Counted from the stretch's first letter, positions 53,720 through 63,480 are shown. The stretch is 64,000 nt of DNA from Roseovarius mucosus DSM 17069 (GCF_000768555.3 NZ_KN293977.1:253601-317600), one strand, 5' to 3'. A program made the numbers and translations. The notes: generated by a model from the letters alone, not told the origin.

Positions 53720-53793
53720 TGGAGGCGAGTAGGAGAATCGAACTCCTGTACACGGATTTGCAATCCGCTGCGTCACCACTCCGCCAACTCGCC
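53720..53793 (-). tRNA. tRNA-Cys (GCA)
   Basis: On the minus strand the 74 bases fold as a cloverleaf: acceptor stem GGCGAGT/ACTCGCC with discriminator T and encoded CCA, anticodon loop TTGCAAA with anticodon GCA, and T arm containing GTTCGATTC. The 3' end faces the secreted-protein operon, the usual side for island integration. No second copy of its 3' end was noticed in the window. Confidence 0.95.
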
Positions 53794-53977
53794 GTTCCGT
53801 GTGGTTGGGATGAATTATCTGATCGGGCCGGGTGGCGCAAGTGGGCAAAGCGGGCTTTGAAGGGTCAATTTGCAAGTTGAAATTGTCCCGCGCCTTTGGG
53901 TCCTATAGCCGTTGCCGCCGAACGGGTTCTGTGCGAAAACCGAAAGCGACAGGATTCCGAACTTAAGAGCTTAGATC

Positions 53978-54631
53978 ATGACAGACTATGCCGCGCGGCG
54001 CACGATGATGGTGGACACGCAAGTTCGCCCGTCTGATGTGACCAAATTCCCGATCATCGACGCCATGCTCTCGGTCCCCCGTGAGGCGTTTGTTCCCACC
54101 GCTCTGCGCGAGGCTGCCTATATGGGCGAGAATCTCGATCTGGGCGAGGGGCGGGTGATGCTCGATCCGCGTACGCTGGCCAAGATGCTCGATGCGCTCG
54201 AGATTGAGAATGATGATCTCGTGCTCGATGTCGGGTCGGTCTATGGCTATTCTGCGGCTGTAATCGCGCGCATGGCAGAGGCGGTCGTCGCGGTTGAGGA
54301 TAAGGCATCGGTGATCGTCGAGGCACAGCGCACGCTTTCCGAGCAAGGTGCCGACAATGTGGTTCTGCACGAGGGGCCGCTGGGTGGCGGTGCGCCGGAA
54401 CACGGGCCCTATGACGTGATAACGGTGCAAGGGGCGGTTGAACATCTGCCTGAGGGTCTCGTGGCGCAACTCAAGGATGGAGGCCGCATGGCGTGCCTTT
54501 TCATGGAGGGTGCGCTTGGGGTGGTGCGGATCGGTTACAAGATCGACGGGCGTATCAACTGGCGCTACGCCTTCAACGCGAGCGCCCCGGTACTGCGCGG
54601 ATTTGAACGGCATGCGGCCTTTACCCTGTGA
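53978..54631 (+). CDS. Protein-L-isoaspartate O-methyltransferase family protein
   Basis: The protein is 217 aa. The SAM-binding motif I region reads DLVLDVGSVYGYSAAVIARM, with the later VVAVEDKA and YDVITVQGAVEHLP motifs of the PCMT family. The first glycine-rich motif (VGSVYGYS) differs from the classic GxGxG, so activity on isoaspartyl residues is not certain. It is followed directly by tolC and the DUF2497 gene, a common neighbourhood in Rhodobacteraceae, which points to a core locus rather than the adjacent island. The upstream about 180 bases hold its promoter and the tRNA-Cys promoter. Confidence 0.85.
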   Translation: MTDYAARRTMMVDTQVRPSDVTKFPIIDAMLSVPREAFVPTALREAAYMGENLDLGEGRVMLDPRTLAKMLDALEIENDDLVLDVGSVYGYSAAVIARMAEAVVAVEDKASVIVEAQRTLSEQGADNVVLHEGPLGGGAPEHGPYDVITVQGAVEHLPEGLVAQLKDGGRMACLFMEGALGVVRIGYKIDGRINWRYAFNASAPVLRGFERHAAFTL

Positions 54632-54666
54632 GGGGTGCGGCGCGGCAAGATAGGGACGACAGGCGC

Positions 54667-56073
54667 ATGAGAGCGGACAAATTGCGGGTCTTGGGCGGTG
54701 TTTTCGGGTTGGCGCTGCTTAGCCTTGCACCAGGCGCGGCCAAGTCTGAGACCCTCGCGGATGCGCTCAAGAGTGCTTATATCAACAGTGGTCTTCTGGA
54801 CCAGAACCGCGCCCTCTTGCGTTCTGCCGATGAGAACGTGGCACAGGCTGTGGCAAGCCTGAGGCCGATCATTGACTGGACATCGGGGATCACCCTCGAC
54901 TCTACGGACACACGCGCACAGGGCGTCAATCGCAACAACACATCGACGGCGCTCAATCTCGGGATCACCGGCAGCCTTTTGCTCTACGATTTCGGGCGCA
55001 GCGATTTTTTGACTGAATCCGCCAAAGAGACTGTGCTGGCCACGCGCCAGACACTGATCAGTGTTGAGCAATTCGTTCTGCTGACAGGCGTTCAGGCCTA
55101 TATGAACGTGATCCGTAATCAGGAATTCGTGGACCTGCGACAGAACAACCTGCGTTTGCTGCGAGAGGAATTGCGCGCCGCACAGGATAGGTTCGAGGTC
55201 GGCGAAGTGACTCGTACCGATGTGGCGCAGGCGGAATCCGCCGTTGCACTTGCACAGAGCGGATTGGCGGCCGCTCAGGGCGATCTGACTCGTGCGATCG
55301 AAGAATTTCGCGAGGCGATCGGGCGCGATCCGGGTCGCTTGCAGACACCAAACGATCTGCCGCAACTGGGGCAGAATGTCGATGTCGCCAAGGCGGCAGC
55401 GCTGCGTCGTCATCCAGATCTTCTGCAGGCGCAGCACAACGTTGCCGCAGCCGAGTTGAACATCCGCGCGGCTGAAGCAGCGCTGTTGCCTACGCTTAAT
55501 CTTACGGCGCGTGTCGGGGCGTCTGAGGATATTGACGGATCTGACATGTCGCGCACCGGCAGTCTTGGCGTCGAATTGCGCGGCCCGATTTATCGCGGGG
55601 GGCGTCTTACGTCGCAACAGCGTCAGGCCATGGCTCAGCGCGACGCGCAATTGGCTCAACTGCATCTGGCGGGACTTCAGGTCAAACAGGATGTCGGCGA
55701 CGCCTATGCCAACCTGCGCGCCGCCCGCGCCAGCCGCACTGCCAGCCGCGAGGCGGTACGTGCCGCCCAAGTGGCCTTTGATGGAACCCGCGAAGAGGCG
55801 ACGTTGGGAGCCCGCACTACGCTGGACGTGCTGGATGCGGAACAGGACCTGCTGGATGCTAAGGCCAATCTGATTTCGGCCAATGCGGATGTGGTGATTG
55901 CCTCTTATTCCGTGCTTGCCTCGATTGGTGAGTTGACGGCCCGGGACCTGAACCTTGGGGTGCAGACCTATGATCCGGCGGCCTATTACGAACTGGTCAA
56001 GGATGGGCCGATCCAAAGCAGTCCGCAGGGTCAAAAGCTTGACCGCGTCTTGCGGGCCTTGGGAAAAAACTGA
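54667..56073 (+). CDS. tolC: TolC-family outer membrane efflux/type I secretion channel
   Basis: The protein is 468 aa from ATG 54667, with signal peptide MRADKLRVLGGVFGLALLSLAPGAAKS. Two repeated OEP domains with long helices are evident (residues about 30-215 and 235-430), including VGEVTRTDVAQAESAVALAQ and LGARTTLDVLDAEQDLLDA, the paired family motifs. It forms the trimeric outer-membrane duct for type I secretion and drug efflux. The upstream frame stays open to 54628, but the first ATG with the signal peptide is at 54667. Confidence 0.92.
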   Translation: MRADKLRVLGGVFGLALLSLAPGAAKSETLADALKSAYINSGLLDQNRALLRSADENVAQAVASLRPIIDWTSGITLDSTDTRAQGVNRNNTSTALNLGITGSLLLYDFGRSDFLTESAKETVLATRQTLISVEQFVLLTGVQAYMNVIRNQEFVDLRQNNLRLLREELRAAQDRFEVGEVTRTDVAQAESAVALAQSGLAAAQGDLTRAIEEFREAIGRDPGRLQTPNDLPQLGQNVDVAKAAALRRHPDLLQAQHNVAAAELNIRAAEAALLPTLNLTARVGASEDIDGSDMSRTGSLGVELRGPIYRGGRLTSQQRQAMAQRDAQLAQLHLAGLQVKQDVGDAYANLRAARASRTASREAVRAAQVAFDGTREEATLGARTTLDVLDAEQDLLDAKANLISANADVVIASYSVLASIGELTARDLNLGVQTYDPAAYYELVKDGPIQSSPQGQKLDRVLRALGKN

Positions 56074-56145
56074 AAAGTTTTTGAATCGGTTGTGTGGCGG
56101 GGCGTGCAGCGGTAAGCTCTGCGTAGGCAAGAATGGTACAAGAGC

Positions 56146-56961
56146 ATGTCCGACCCCGTAACCAATGTGGAAATCGAGGATGTACTGTCGTCGATCAGGC
56201 GGCTGGTATCGAATGGCCAGTCTGAACGCCTGAACGTAACCGTGGCCGCGCCGCAGGGGGCTGAGGTGCAAGGTGCGGATCGTCTGGTGCTGACACCGGC
56301 CTTGCGGGTGGATGAGCCCATGGCAGAAGTGCACGCCCACTCGGCAGAAGCCGCCGAGCCTGAGGCTCAGAGCGTATGGACTGATACGGTCGGACCAGAG
56401 GCTGAGACCGAGTTTCAGAATGAGGGCACCCCAGAGGGTATCGAGGCAGAGGACGCTCAGGTCGACGACGCGCCTGATGTCCCGTCGGAGCTGAGCGCGC
56501 AGGCGGCGGAATTCGAGGCGGTGGTCGCTGGGCGGGACGATCAGTGGGAGCCGGATGGCACCTCTGATGATGATTACGCCGGGGATACTGCGGCATCGGC
56601 GCTGAGTTGGTCTGAGATGAACGAGGTTGAGGCAGAGGTTGACGAAGACGAGGCTGCGCCTTCAATTGATCCCGATTGGGACGAGGCTGACGATCTTGCC
56701 TCGGACCGCCATGTGCAGGACTGGCAGGATGCTGATGCAGACGCGGAAGCGGTGCGCCCGACACCTGCTGCAGACGCGGACCATGGCGAGGGTCTGCTGA
56801 TGGATGACGCGGTGCTGGATGAAGAGGCGCTGCGCGATCTTGTGGCCGAAATCGTCCGGCAAGAGCTACAGGGTGCGCTTGGCGAGCGGATCACGCGCAA
56901 TGTGCGCAAGCTTGTGCGCCGCGAGATTCACAGGGCATTGACCAGTCAGGATTTCGACTGA
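56146..56961 (+). CDS. DUF2497 (PopZ-like) protein
   Basis: The protein is 271 aa. The N-terminus ([16 protein letters not shown]) and the C-terminal about 50 residues ([35 protein letters not shown]) are the conserved ends of the family. The middle is a long acidic, low-complexity linker. This layout of short helix, acidic spacer and helical oligomerisation domain is that of PopZ, the polar organising protein of alphaproteobacteria, although sequence alone does not prove that role. The 3' end overlaps the convergent cobQ gene by 16 bases. Confidence 0.82.
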   Translation: MSDPVTNVEIEDVLSSIRRLVSNGQSERLNVTVAAPQGAEVQGADRLVLTPALRVDEPMAEVHAHSAEAAEPEAQSVWTDTVGPEAETEFQNEGTPEGIEAEDAQVDDAPDVPSELSAQAAEFEAVVAGRDDQWEPDGTSDDDYAGDTAASALSWSEMNEVEAEVDEDEAAPSIDPDWDEADDLASDRHVQDWQDADADAEAVRPTPAADADHGEGLLMDDAVLDEEALRDLVAEIVRQELQGALGERITRNVRKLVRREIHRALTSQDFD

Positions 56962-58412
56962 GCCGCAGTTTCCGCGCTGAGGGACAAGAGTAGGTCCAAA
57001 TCCATATGCTCCTCCAGATGCGCGGCGAGGGCGTCGAGCGTGTCCTCGACATCTGCCACATAGTGCAGATCGGACGGCGCGTCCAATTCCGCCAAAAACG
57101 CCCCGCGAAACGCATCTGAGGCGAAAAGCCCGTGCAGATAGGCCCCGCGCACCCGGCCATTGATTGAGGCGGCACCCTCGGGTCGATCCCCGACTTGCAA
57201 CCATGCCTGCGCGCAATCGGGGCCGGTGGTTTCCCCCAGATGAATCTCATAGCCTTCGACAGTTTCGCCGCTGGCGAGATAAGTGGCCTGCGTCAATGCC
57301 AGGCGCTTTTCCGGCTTCATGATCGTGACCACATCGAGATGCCCCAAACCGGGCACAGAGGCCGGCGGTCCCTCGATCCCCTCGGGGTCGTCGATCCGTT
57401 GGCCCAGCATCTGATAGCCGCCGCAGATGCCCAGGACGTGTCCGCCGCGCCGGATATGGGCAGCTAGGTCGATGTCCCAGCCCTGGGCCCGGAAATGCGC
57501 CAGATCGGCAATGGTCGACTTGCTGCCGGGGATGAGCACCAGATCGGCATCGCCGGGCAGGGGGGTCCCTGCGCTTATGATCTCGACGGTTATGCCCGGT
57601 TCGCTGCTGAGCGGGTCAAGGTCATCAAAATTCGCGATGCGGCTTAGGCGTGGAACCGCAACCTTGAACGCGCCGCCCTTGGTCGAGCCGATGTCCATTA
57701 CATCCTCTGCCGGAAGCCGCCACGCATCGGAAAACCATGGCACCACACCCAAGGAGGGCCAGCCGGTGCGTGCCACGATCTCGCGCAGCCCTTCGTCAAA
57801 AAGGCTGACATCGCCGCGAAATTTGTTGATGGCAAAGCCCTTGATCCGGGCGGCATCGTCGGGCGGCAGCACCGCTTGGGTGCCCACAACCTGCGCAATG
57901 ACCCCCCCCCGGTCGATGTCGCCGACAAGAATCACCGGAACGCCTGCGGCCTCGGCAAAGCCCATGTTGGCGATGTCGCCTGCGCGCAGGTTGATCTCTG
58001 CCGGGCTGCCCGCACCTTCGATCAGCACGAGATCGGCGGTGGTGGCGAGGCGGTGAAAACTCTCCAGCGTGGGGGCCAGCAATTGCGGTTTGGCGCGGGC
58101 GTAGTCGCGCGCGCGCAATGTGGCAAACCGGCGGCCTTGCACGATGACCTGTGCGCCGATGTCGCTCTCGGGTTTGAGGAGGACGGGGTTCATATCGGTA
58201 TGTGGCGCGCGGTAGGCGGCCAGCGCCTGGAGCGCCTGCGCGCGGCCAATTTCGCCGCCATCCACCGTCACGGCGGCATTGTTGGACATATTTTGCGGCT
58301 TGAAGGGGGCCACGCTCAGGCCGCGCCGGGCATAGGCGCGCGCCAGCCCGGCCACCAGCATGGACTTGCCCACGTTCGAGCCTGCCCCTTGGATCATGAT
58401 CGCGCGTGTCAT
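56946..58412 (-). CDS. cobQ: Cobyric acid synthase (glutamine-hydrolysing)
   Basis: The protein is 488 aa. The N-terminal DTBS-like ATP-binding domain has [25 protein letters not shown]. The C-terminal class I glutamine amidotransferase-like domain has the nucleophile Cys in [11 protein letters not shown] and the histidine in GAYLHGLF. It amidates four side-chain carboxyls of adenosyl-cobyrinate a,c-diamide in B12 synthesis. It stands alone, with no other cob gene in the window. Confidence 0.95.
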   Translation of the reverse strand: MTRAIMIQGAGSNVGKSMLVAGLARAYARRGLSVAPFKPQNMSNNAAVTVDGGEIGRAQALQALAAYRAPHTDMNPVLLKPESDIGAQVIVQGRRFATLRARDYARAKPQLLAPTLESFHRLATTADLVLIEGAGSPAEINLRAGDIANMGFAEAAGVPVILVGDIDRGGVIAQVVGTQAVLPPDDAARIKGFAINKFRGDVSLFDEGLREIVARTGWPSLGVVPWFSDAWRLPAEDVMDIGSTKGGAFKVAVPRLSRIANFDDLDPLSSEPGITVEIISAGTPLPGDADLVLIPGSKSTIADLAHFRAQGWDIDLAAHIRRGGHVLGICGGYQMLGQRIDDPEGIEGPPASVPGLGHLDVVTIMKPEKRLALTQATYLASGETVEGYEIHLGETTGPDCAQAWLQVGDRPEGAASINGRVRGAYLHGLFASDAFRGAFLAELDAPSDLHYVADVEDTLDALAAHLEEHMDLDLLLSLSAETAAQSKS

Positions 58413-58510
58413 TGCGATGCCCCTCTTGCCACCCTGTGCTGATACCTTTTGCCGGGGCAGGGGGCCGGTTGGTTTCCGTCACAAAGGCCTGTTTTCCCGA
58501 CCGTAATGCA

Positions 58511-58537
58511 AAAGCCCTGCCGAAAGGGCAGGGCTTT
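58511..58537 (-). terminator. Rho-independent terminator of the DUF6280-type gene
   Basis: On the minus strand AAAGCCCTGCC and GGCAGGGCTTT form a perfect stem with a short loop, followed by TTTTGC. It lies 24 bases after the stop of the gene at 58561. Because the stem is symmetric it could also stop transcripts from the other side. Confidence 0.75.
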
Positions 58538-58560
58538 GCGAATTGGTAAGGCAAGTATGC

Positions 58561-58884
58561 TCAGGCGGCTTCGGCCTGTGCCGCTGCGTTGCGGCGTTCA
58601 CTTTCCTCGCGCGAAAGAGCCACGGAGGTACGCACGCCCTTGGATACGAAATCCATCAGGCCGGCCACAACCCGCTCATTCGGGTCGATCCCGGCGCAGG
58701 ACAATACTTCGCGGCCATCGCGAGACCGTGCCCAGCGGGCGATCTGCTCGGGGCCATTGCCATATTTCTTGTCATCGGAAATGGCATCATCCAGCGCGGC
58801 CAGCACGACGGCCGCAAAGAGTTTACGAGCACGGTTGCCCTGTTCGGCGTTGAAAGCCGTACCGTCAACGAAATCCTTCATCAT
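58561..58884 (-). CDS. Small conserved alphaproteobacterial protein (DUF6280-type)
   Basis: The protein is 107 aa, helical, without signal peptide or membrane segment (MKDFVDGTAFNAEQGNRARKLFAAV ... GREVLSCAGIDPNERVVAGLMDFV). It resembles the short Rhodobacteraceae proteins labelled DUF6280; the function is unknown. The start may be the first or second Met. It is divergent from efp with about 214 bases between, which contain the promoters of both. Confidence 0.7.
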   Translation of the reverse strand: MMKDFVDGTAFNAEQGNRARKLFAAVVLAALDDAISDDKKYGNGPEQIARWARSRDGREVLSCAGIDPNERVVAGLMDFVSKGVRTSVALSREESERRNAAAQAEAA

Positions 58885-59098
58885 TCGTCCTTGTTCTTAT
58901 TGCTCTTGCGTTTTGGGCGTGACGGACCTTATGGCGGAGTTTTTGCGATTCGGATAGAGCGCAGTTGCATAACTTCTATGCGAATTTTGCATATCTCGAC
59001 CCGACACATCACGACATTTCGTTGTCTTGCCACCCATCATCCCTCCAGATATAGGGAGCATCAATCTCACATCAACCTTTTGTCACGGTTTGAACGCA

Positions 59099-59662
59099 AT
59101 GCCCAAGATCAACGGAAACGAAATTCGCCCCGGTAATGTACTGGAGCATAACGGTGGCCTCTGGGCTGCTGTGAAGGTCGAACATGTCAAGCCCGGCAAG
59201 GGCGGCGCCTTTGCGCAAGTCGAAATGAAGAACCTGCGCAATGGCACCAAGCTCAATGAACGCTTCCGCAGCGCCGATAAGGTGGAGCGCGTGCGTCTTG
59301 AGCAAAAGGACCAGCAATTCCTCTACGAGGAAAATGGCAAGCTGGTGTTCATGGATACTGAAACCTATGAGCAGATCGAATTGCCCGCCGACCTCTTGGG
59401 CGAGCGTCGTCCGTTCCTTCAGGATGGCATGACCATCACCGTGGAATTCCACGAGAGCGAAGCGCTGCATGCCTCGCTGCCGCAAAAGGTAATCTGCCGC
59501 ATCGTCGAGACGGAGCCGGTTGTCAAAGGACAGACGGCAGCCAACAGCTTCAAGCCTGCAATCCTCGATAACGGGGTCAAGGTCATGGTGCCACCCTTTG
59601 TCGGTCCGGATGAGGACATCGTCGTCAACACCGAGACGATGGAATATTCCGAGCGCGCTTGA
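59099..59662 (+). CDS. efp: Translation elongation factor P
   Basis: The protein is 187 aa from ATG 59099. Three beta-barrel domains are recognisable. Lys34 lies in the tip loop KPGKGGAF, the residue that can be beta-lysylated in many bacteria. The C-terminal OB region ([28 protein letters not shown]) is typical. EF-P relieves ribosome stalling at proline runs. The longer frame from 59027 adds residues foreign to the family. A strong terminator follows. Confidence 0.97.
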   Translation: MPKINGNEIRPGNVLEHNGGLWAAVKVEHVKPGKGGAFAQVEMKNLRNGTKLNERFRSADKVERVRLEQKDQQFLYEENGKLVFMDTETYEQIELPADLLGERRPFLQDGMTITVEFHESEALHASLPQKVICRIVETEPVVKGQTAANSFKPAILDNGVKVMVPPFVGPDEDIVVNTETMEYSERA

Positions 59663-59686
59663 ACAGGCCAAGCCATAGGACATAAG

Positions 59687-59724
59687 ACGGGGGCAGACCA
59701 GCCATGGCCTGCCCCCGTTTTTTT
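59687..59724 (+). terminator. Rho-independent terminator after efp
   Basis: ACGGGGGCAG (59687-59696) pairs with CTGCCCCCGT (59709-59718) and is followed by a run of T to 59724. It starts 24 bases after the efp stop. Confidence 0.9.
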
Positions 59725-59737
59725 CGTCAAGCGAGTG

Positions 59738-61105
59738 TCAGCCGCGGCGGGCGCCTGTCAGAACGGCGGCGAACCCTGCGATCAACACGCCGACACAGAT
59801 GATCAGCAGTTGTTCGTATTTATGCGCCTCAGGCAGGATTGCCATGGCCCATTCTGCCCCGCGTGCAAAATAGAGCGCGGCCCCGAACATGGCTGCCCCG
59901 AAGGCCGTGAGGTAGGACCAAAGCGCAATCTGCCGTCCCATCACCAGCCCTAGGATAAGAATGGGGGTGAGGAACATGCTGGCGGTGCCGCTGATGGCCA
60001 CCGCATCAAACAGTGTCTGATTGCCCCAGAGTGTGAGGCCCGTACCCAGTACCATGAAGGCCACCATCGACGCGCGCCCGCCCGCGAGCGACCTGCGCCC
60101 AAGCCTGAGTTCGTCCACCACAAGCCGCGCGGCACTGGCCAGTGCCGAGTCAAGCGTGCTGAGTGCCGAGATCAAGAGCGACACCAAAAGGGCAACAAAG
60201 AGCCAGGCCGGGAACATCGCGGCCCAAGTGCCGATCAACTCGCCCTCGTACTCCGCCCCGACCAGCCCGGCCTGAATGCCGAAAAAGCCAAAGCCGATAA
60301 TGCAGAGTGTCGAGATCCAGAAGGCATGCAGGAACGAGCGGCGTGTGGTTTCGGGATCGGCGATAAAGCCGCGATCCATCATCACCGGGTCATGCGCCGG
60401 GTAAGAGAAGACCTGCAGCAGGGCGACCACCAAAAGGACCTGACCATTCCACGCCCCAGAGGTTCCCGGCGCGGTCAGTACGGCCCCGAGATGAAAGCCG
60501 GGGCTGACGATCAGCGCCACAAAGGCCGCCGCGAAAACCAAAAGAAACACCACCATCTGCAACACATCGGTGCGCAGCGCGGCACTCAGCCCGCCCCAGG
60601 CGCTATAGGCGAGGCCCAGCACCGCAACGATCAGGATCGAGGCATCGCGCGCTGCGCCCATCTCTGGCAGGGCAGCCGCAAAGATCAGTCCTACCACCAG
60701 CAGGTTGGCAAAGACCTCGGACAAGAGGCGCAGGCCAATGACCAGATTGTAACAGGCCTTGCCCGTGGCGCCAAAGCGCGCGCCAAGCCAGTCCTGCACA
60801 GATCCCGCGCCGCCTGCGCGCAACCGGCCCACGATATAGCCGCCGGTCAGAAAGGATCCGTAATAGGCCGCATAGGCCAGCGTGCCCCAAATCCCGTAGA
60901 AATAGCCCAGAATGGCCGAGTTCATCAGGGATCGGGCGAAGATCCATGTCGTGACCTGGCTCAGTACGAGCACCCAGAGACCGGGTGCGCGGCCGTCCGC
61001 GCCTGTTCCGCTGAAAAACCCTTCGATGGTGGCGCGACGGGGGGCGACCAATAGGCTGCCCAGAATGACCAAGCCGAAAAGGCCAATGATCGCCATTGCT
61101 TGCAT
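59738..61105 (-). CDS. Sodium:solute symporter-family transporter
   Basis: The protein is 455 aa with about 12-13 membrane segments. The segments GSVQDWLGARFGATG, AYSAWGGLSAALRTDVLQMVVF and the later LLVSLLISALSTLDSALASAARLVVDEL (sodium-site region) match the SSS family. The substrate cannot be read from sequence; organic acids, amino acids and urea are all known for the family. It is a single gene, facing efp, with an intergenic space of about 100 bases before the SDR gene upstream on the same strand. Confidence 0.88.
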   Translation of the reverse strand: MQAMAIIGLFGLVILGSLLVAPRRATIEGFFSGTGADGRAPGLWVLVLSQVTTWIFARSLMNSAILGYFYGIWGTLAYAAYYGSFLTGGYIVGRLRAGGAGSVQDWLGARFGATGKACYNLVIGLRLLSEVFANLLVVGLIFAAALPEMGAARDASILIVAVLGLAYSAWGGLSAALRTDVLQMVVFLLVFAAAFVALIVSPGFHLGAVLTAPGTSGAWNGQVLLVVALLQVFSYPAHDPVMMDRGFIADPETTRRSFLHAFWISTLCIIGFGFFGIQAGLVGAEYEGELIGTWAAMFPAWLFVALLVSLLISALSTLDSALASAARLVVDELRLGRRSLAGGRASMVAFMVLGTGLTLWGNQTLFDAVAISGTASMFLTPILILGLVMGRQIALWSYLTAFGAAMFGAALYFARGAEWAMAILPEAHKYEQLLIICVGVLIAGFAAVLTGARRG

Positions 61106-61206
61106 GATAGATGTTCCCCTGTGGTTATGATGCCTTAGTGCTAATGAGCGGCTCTCTCAGGCACCAGAGCCTACGCGCCCCACTCCCGGTTTCGTGATCG
61201 CGCGGG

Positions 61207-61989
61207 TCAGAGCGTCGCGTTGACGCCACCGCCATCGAGCAGGATGTTCTGGCCCACGATAAACCCGGCATGCTGGCTGCAGAGAAAGGCACAGGCCGCG
61301 CCGAATTCCTCTGCGGTGCCATAGCGCCCGGCTGGAATGCTGGCGCAGCGGCGCGCCTTTGCCTCATCCATGCTGATTCCCTGCGCTTCGGATACGCCCC
61401 GATCGAGTGAGGTGGCGCGGTCCGTGGCGTGGATGCCCGGCAGGAGGTTGTTGATCGTGACACCCCGGCCCGCAACCTGGCGCGACGTGCCCGCGACATA
61501 ACCGGTTAGCCCTGCGCGCGCCGAGTTGCTGAGGCCAAGCGCGGGGATCGGAGCCTTGACCGATTGCGAGGTGATGTTGACCACCCGACCCCAACCGCGC
61601 GCCATCATCCCCGGCACCAGCGCCTTGATCAGCGCGATGGGGGTCAGCATGTTGGCATCGAGCGCGCGGATGAAATCCTCGCGCTCCCAGTCCGTCCACA
61701 TCCCCGGAGGCGGCCCCCCGGCATTCGTGACGAGAATATCCACGTCCTGTGCGACGGCGAGCACGGCGGCACGCCCGGCTTCGCTGGTGATGTCCGCGGC
61801 GACGGTCTCGACGCTCACGCCGAACTCGGTGCGGATGGCCGCGGCTGCCGCTTCGAGCGCCTCGGCACCGCGCGCGTTCATCACTAGGTCGACCCCAGCC
61901 TCGGCCAGCGCCCGCGCAGAGCCCAGCCCGAGCCCCTTGGACGCGGCGCAGACCAACGCCCGCTTGCCCTTGATCCCTAGATCCATCAT
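61207..61989 (-). CDS. SDR-family oxidoreductase lacking the classic YxxxK motif
   Basis: The protein is 260 aa. The Rossmann motif is ALVCAASKGLGLGSARALAEAG, and NAGGPP stands for the NNAG region. The conserved Ser region (VNITSQSV) is present. However, where the catalytic Tyr-x3-Lys is expected the sequence is GLSNSARAGLTGY, with Leu and Ala at the Tyr and Lys positions. The C-terminus (FLCSQHAGFIVGQNILLDGGGVNATL) is typical. It may be an atypical reductase as found in a divergent FabG-like subgroup, or have another role. It probably shares a transcript with the downstream symporter gene. Confidence 0.85.
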   Translation of the reverse strand: MMDLGIKGKRALVCAASKGLGLGSARALAEAGVDLVMNARGAEALEAAAAAIRTEFGVSVETVAADITSEAGRAAVLAVAQDVDILVTNAGGPPPGMWTDWEREDFIRALDANMLTPIALIKALVPGMMARGWGRVVNITSQSVKAPIPALGLSNSARAGLTGYVAGTSRQVAGRGVTINNLLPGIHATDRATSLDRGVSEAQGISMDEAKARRCASIPAGRYGTAEEFGAACAFLCSQHAGFIVGQNILLDGGGVNATL

Positions 61990-62147
61990 CCACCCTCCTG
62001 TTGTATCAACGTCGAATTAACACCCTCTGGGCGAGAATGGCCAGATGCTTGCACAAGGCCTGATGCGGGCCACGAACGGAAATGGATTTTCCACTACATT
62101 GACGTCACCGCACCACAATTCTAAACTACGCTGCCTGAAAGAAAATT

Positions 62148-63194
62148 ATGTCCCTAGCCCCGTCTGGATCGCCTGCGCTCATGCCCTCTGATCTTGCCAA
62201 CTCCGACCATATCCTGCCCGTGTATACCGGGCTGGATTTTCGCGTGGTCAACGGGGCCAACATGGGCGATGCGTTGTCTTTTGCGAGTGAGCTCGACCTG
62301 GATGACGTTTACGAGCTGCAGCCGCAGGCCCGGCAACTCCGCCTGTCGCTATCGCTGGCGGGCGGGGCGCCCTTCACCGTTGCGCAAGAGTCCGACGTTG
62401 GTCGCCCCGGCGCGCAAATTCATCTCGACTGTTGTCTCACGCTGATGTCAGGTACCGGGCGCACCACCGAGATGATCGTGTTGGTCGAAGTGGACGAGGC
62501 TGGCAATATGGTCGAGATTTTTGCCATGCCCCTGGCGCAGATGCGGCCCAAGACCGGTTATGCGCTGGTGGGGGTCGACGTTGACAACGTGCTGCAACGC
62601 TTTGCGCAGGTGGCCTGCGTGTCGTTTTCGCGTGGGACGCATATCACAATGGCCACAGGCGAACAGCGCCGGGTTGAAACCTTGGCTCCCGGCGACATGG
62701 TCCTGACCCGCGATGACGGGGTGCGGCCGATCCGCTGGGTCGGGCATTCGACGGTGCGGGCGGTGGGCGATTTCGCCCCTGTCCGGATCTCTGCGGGGGC
62801 ATTGCACAATGAGAATGACCTGTTGGTGAGCCCCGATCACCGGCTCTTTATCTATCAACGCTCGGATGCTCTCGGGGCAGGTCGCGCCGAAGTGCTGGTG
62901 CGCGCGCGGCATCTCGTCAACGGTGATACCGTGCGGCGTGAGAGCGGCGGCTTTGTCGATTACGTGCAGCTGCTGTTTGACCGGCATCAGATCATCTATG
63001 CCGAAGGGATCGCGGCCGAGACGCTATTGGTCGATCCTCGCACCTCTGCGGCGCTGCCTGCCGATCTGAAAGAGGCGCTGAGCCAGCAATTGACGGGGCA
63101 GGGCGCGCCCAGCCACCTCCAGTTCGAGGTTGGGCAAGCATTGCTCAATCACCCCAATGCGGCGGATATTCTCAAGCGTGCCTCGACACGCTGA
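62148..63194 (+). CDS. Hint-domain protein (Hedgehog/intein-type)
   Basis: The protein is 348 aa. Residues about 160-300 form a Hint_2-type domain (FSRGTHITMATGEQRRVETLAPGDMVLTRDDGVRPIRWVG ... SPDHRLFI). The expected first-residue nucleophile position (usually C-F-x-x-G-T) reads S-F-S-R-G-T, with a Cys two residues earlier, so self-cleavage may be altered. The N-terminal about 150 residues are not recognised. Such proteins are common in Rhodobacteraceae and often belong to secreted or surface proteins; no signal peptide is seen. Confidence 0.85.
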   Translation: MSLAPSGSPALMPSDLANSDHILPVYTGLDFRVVNGANMGDALSFASELDLDDVYELQPQARQLRLSLSLAGGAPFTVAQESDVGRPGAQIHLDCCLTLMSGTGRTTEMIVLVEVDEAGNMVEIFAMPLAQMRPKTGYALVGVDVDNVLQRFAQVACVSFSRGTHITMATGEQRRVETLAPGDMVLTRDDGVRPIRWVGHSTVRAVGDFAPVRISAGALHNENDLLVSPDHRLFIYQRSDALGAGRAEVLVRARHLVNGDTVRRESGGFVDYVQLLFDRHQIIYAEGIAAETLLVDPRTSAALPADLKEALSQQLTGQGAPSHLQFEVGQALLNHPNAADILKRASTR

Positions 63195-63267
63195 CATCAG
63201 CCGAACCGCGATGACCGCATTTCAGCTTGGATGAGGACCGTCCTCTGCAGTTAGAGCCAGAAAAAGG

Positions 63268-63400
63268 GGAAGCATGCGCAAGGCCGGACCGAACGCATTT
63301 TTTGAGACTCTATTTCTGGCAGGAAAACAAGGGGCTTGGTGCGCGCAACTTTAGAGCGAAAAATCAGAAGCTTGCGTGGGAAACCGGAAGCATGCGCAAG
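63268..63400. repeat. Short direct repeats near a transposition ATPase gene, candidate transposon-end sites
   Basis: GGAAGCATGCGCAAG occurs at 63268-63282 and 63386-63400, exactly repeated, and a related AGAAGCTTGCGTGGG lies at 63367-63381. Tn7- and Tn5053-like elements carry several transposase-binding repeats at each end. The location between the Hint gene and the 3' end of a TniB-like gene fits an element end, but the terminal base pairs could not be identified. No gene was seen in 63195-63463. Confidence 0.45.
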
Positions 63401-63463
63401 AAAAAGTTCGAAAATCGAACGTTTGCCGTGGGCATGTCAAATTCTGCCAAAGGAACCAAAAAA

Positions 63464-63480
63464 CCCGCGCAAGGCGCGGG
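63464..63480 (-). terminator. Rho-independent terminator of the TniB-like gene
   Basis: CCCGCGC/GCGCGGG with a 3-base loop. Read on the minus strand it is followed by six T. It lies 25 bases after the stop at 63506. Confidence 0.8.

Noticed and set aside
54667-56073. TolC as the dedicated exporter of the RHS/toxin operon
   Set aside because: The tolC gene lies in a conserved pcm-tolC-DUF2497 locus across the tRNA gene, and the operon's proteins carry Sec signals rather than type I signals; adjacency is probably chance.
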